Source: a virus
Virus record (IMG/VR): IMGVR_UViG_3300030116_006926
Coordinates: 1 to 22,363 of that record
Direction: 5' to 3' (one strand)
Length of the DNA: 22,363 nucleotides
A program made the translations under genes and the position numbers. The number at the start of each line of letters is the position of its first letter. The first letter of the stretch is position 1. Under the pieces are notes generated by a model. It saw nothing but the letters and a program-made list of their open reading frames with translations. It had not been told where the DNA came from and made no database searches. Of the stretch, positions 22,270-22,363 are shown piece after piece.

Positions 22270-22363
22270 TATCTTCTTCCATCTGGTTGAGCATCTAATC
22301 TAAGAGTTCCATATCTCCATGTTTCTCCCACAGATTCGTTTTCTATTCTAAGAGATACTAATC
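22269..22363 (-). CDS. C-terminal end of an unidentified late protein (partial)
   Basis: A minus-strand frame enters from the right edge and ends in TAA at 22269-22271. About 30 residues are visible: LVSLRIENESVGETWRYG, then TLRLDAQPDGRR. It overlaps the next ATG (TAATG). The fragment is beta-rich and ends in arginines, compatible with a tail or head-tail structural protein, but too little is present to assign it. Confidence 0.7.
   Translation of the reverse strand, partial: LVSLRIENESVGETWRYGTLRLDAQPDGRR

Noticed and set aside
1-22363. tRNA genes, CRISPR arrays, insertion sequences, retroelement (DGR) genes
   Set aside because: I looked for cloverleaf patterns, regular repeat-spacer arrays, transposase motifs (DDE, HUH) and reverse-transcriptase YxDD, and found none convincing.

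Overview
The window looks like part of the genome of a tailed marine phage, most likely a short-tailed (podovirus-like) phage of a SAR11/Pelagibacter-type host. This is inference. It rests on the strongly A+T-rich sequence, dense gene packing with ATGA/TAATG overlaps, and a family-A DNA polymerase beside phage replication genes. It also rests on a set of large virion proteins with 'GG-x-V/I-G' motifs of a kind I associate with uncultured marine phages. No phage RNA polymerase gene is seen. The promoters that can be read resemble host sigma-70 sites (TTGACA/TATAAT), so host polymerase is the likely transcriber.

Layout. Positions 1-8768 are a leftward replication/metabolism block. In transcription order it holds a conserved 111-aa protein, a consensus promoter with an embedded inverted repeat, a coiled-coil protein, a possible ssDNA-binding protein, and a terminator-like hairpin abutting the next start codon. 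It continues with an archaeo-eukaryotic-type primase, a GT-A glycosyltransferase, a UvrD/Dda-like SF1 helicase, a DUF3310 protein, a small overlapping ORF, family-A DNA polymerase, a 2OG-Fe(II) oxygenase, and a conserved phage protein cut by the window edge.

Positions 8769-11153 are a rightward island. A divergent promoter drives an SNF2-like SF2 helicase that ends in a clear intrinsic terminator. A roughly 365-bp gene-free stretch follows, holding a good promoter and a candidate structured RNA of about 163 nt closed by a 12-bp stem. Next come three tightly overlapping tiny genes (48, 54 and 75 aa) of unknown function. A hairpin at 11165-11188 separates this island from the convergent late block.

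Positions 11187-22363 are the leftward late block. In transcription order it holds the end of an unidentified protein, several small or medium virion proteins, a GT4 and a second GT-A glycosyltransferase, four large virion/ejection-type proteins (356, 286, 472 and 1415 aa), and a one-TM holin/XhlA-like protein.

Together the left block should replicate the genome (primase, two helicases, polymerase, accessory binding proteins). The right block builds the particle and the DNA-ejection machinery, with sugar-transfer enzymes that may modify virion, DNA or host surface. The island with the structured leader RNA and tiny genes is the least explained part and the best candidate for something undescribed.
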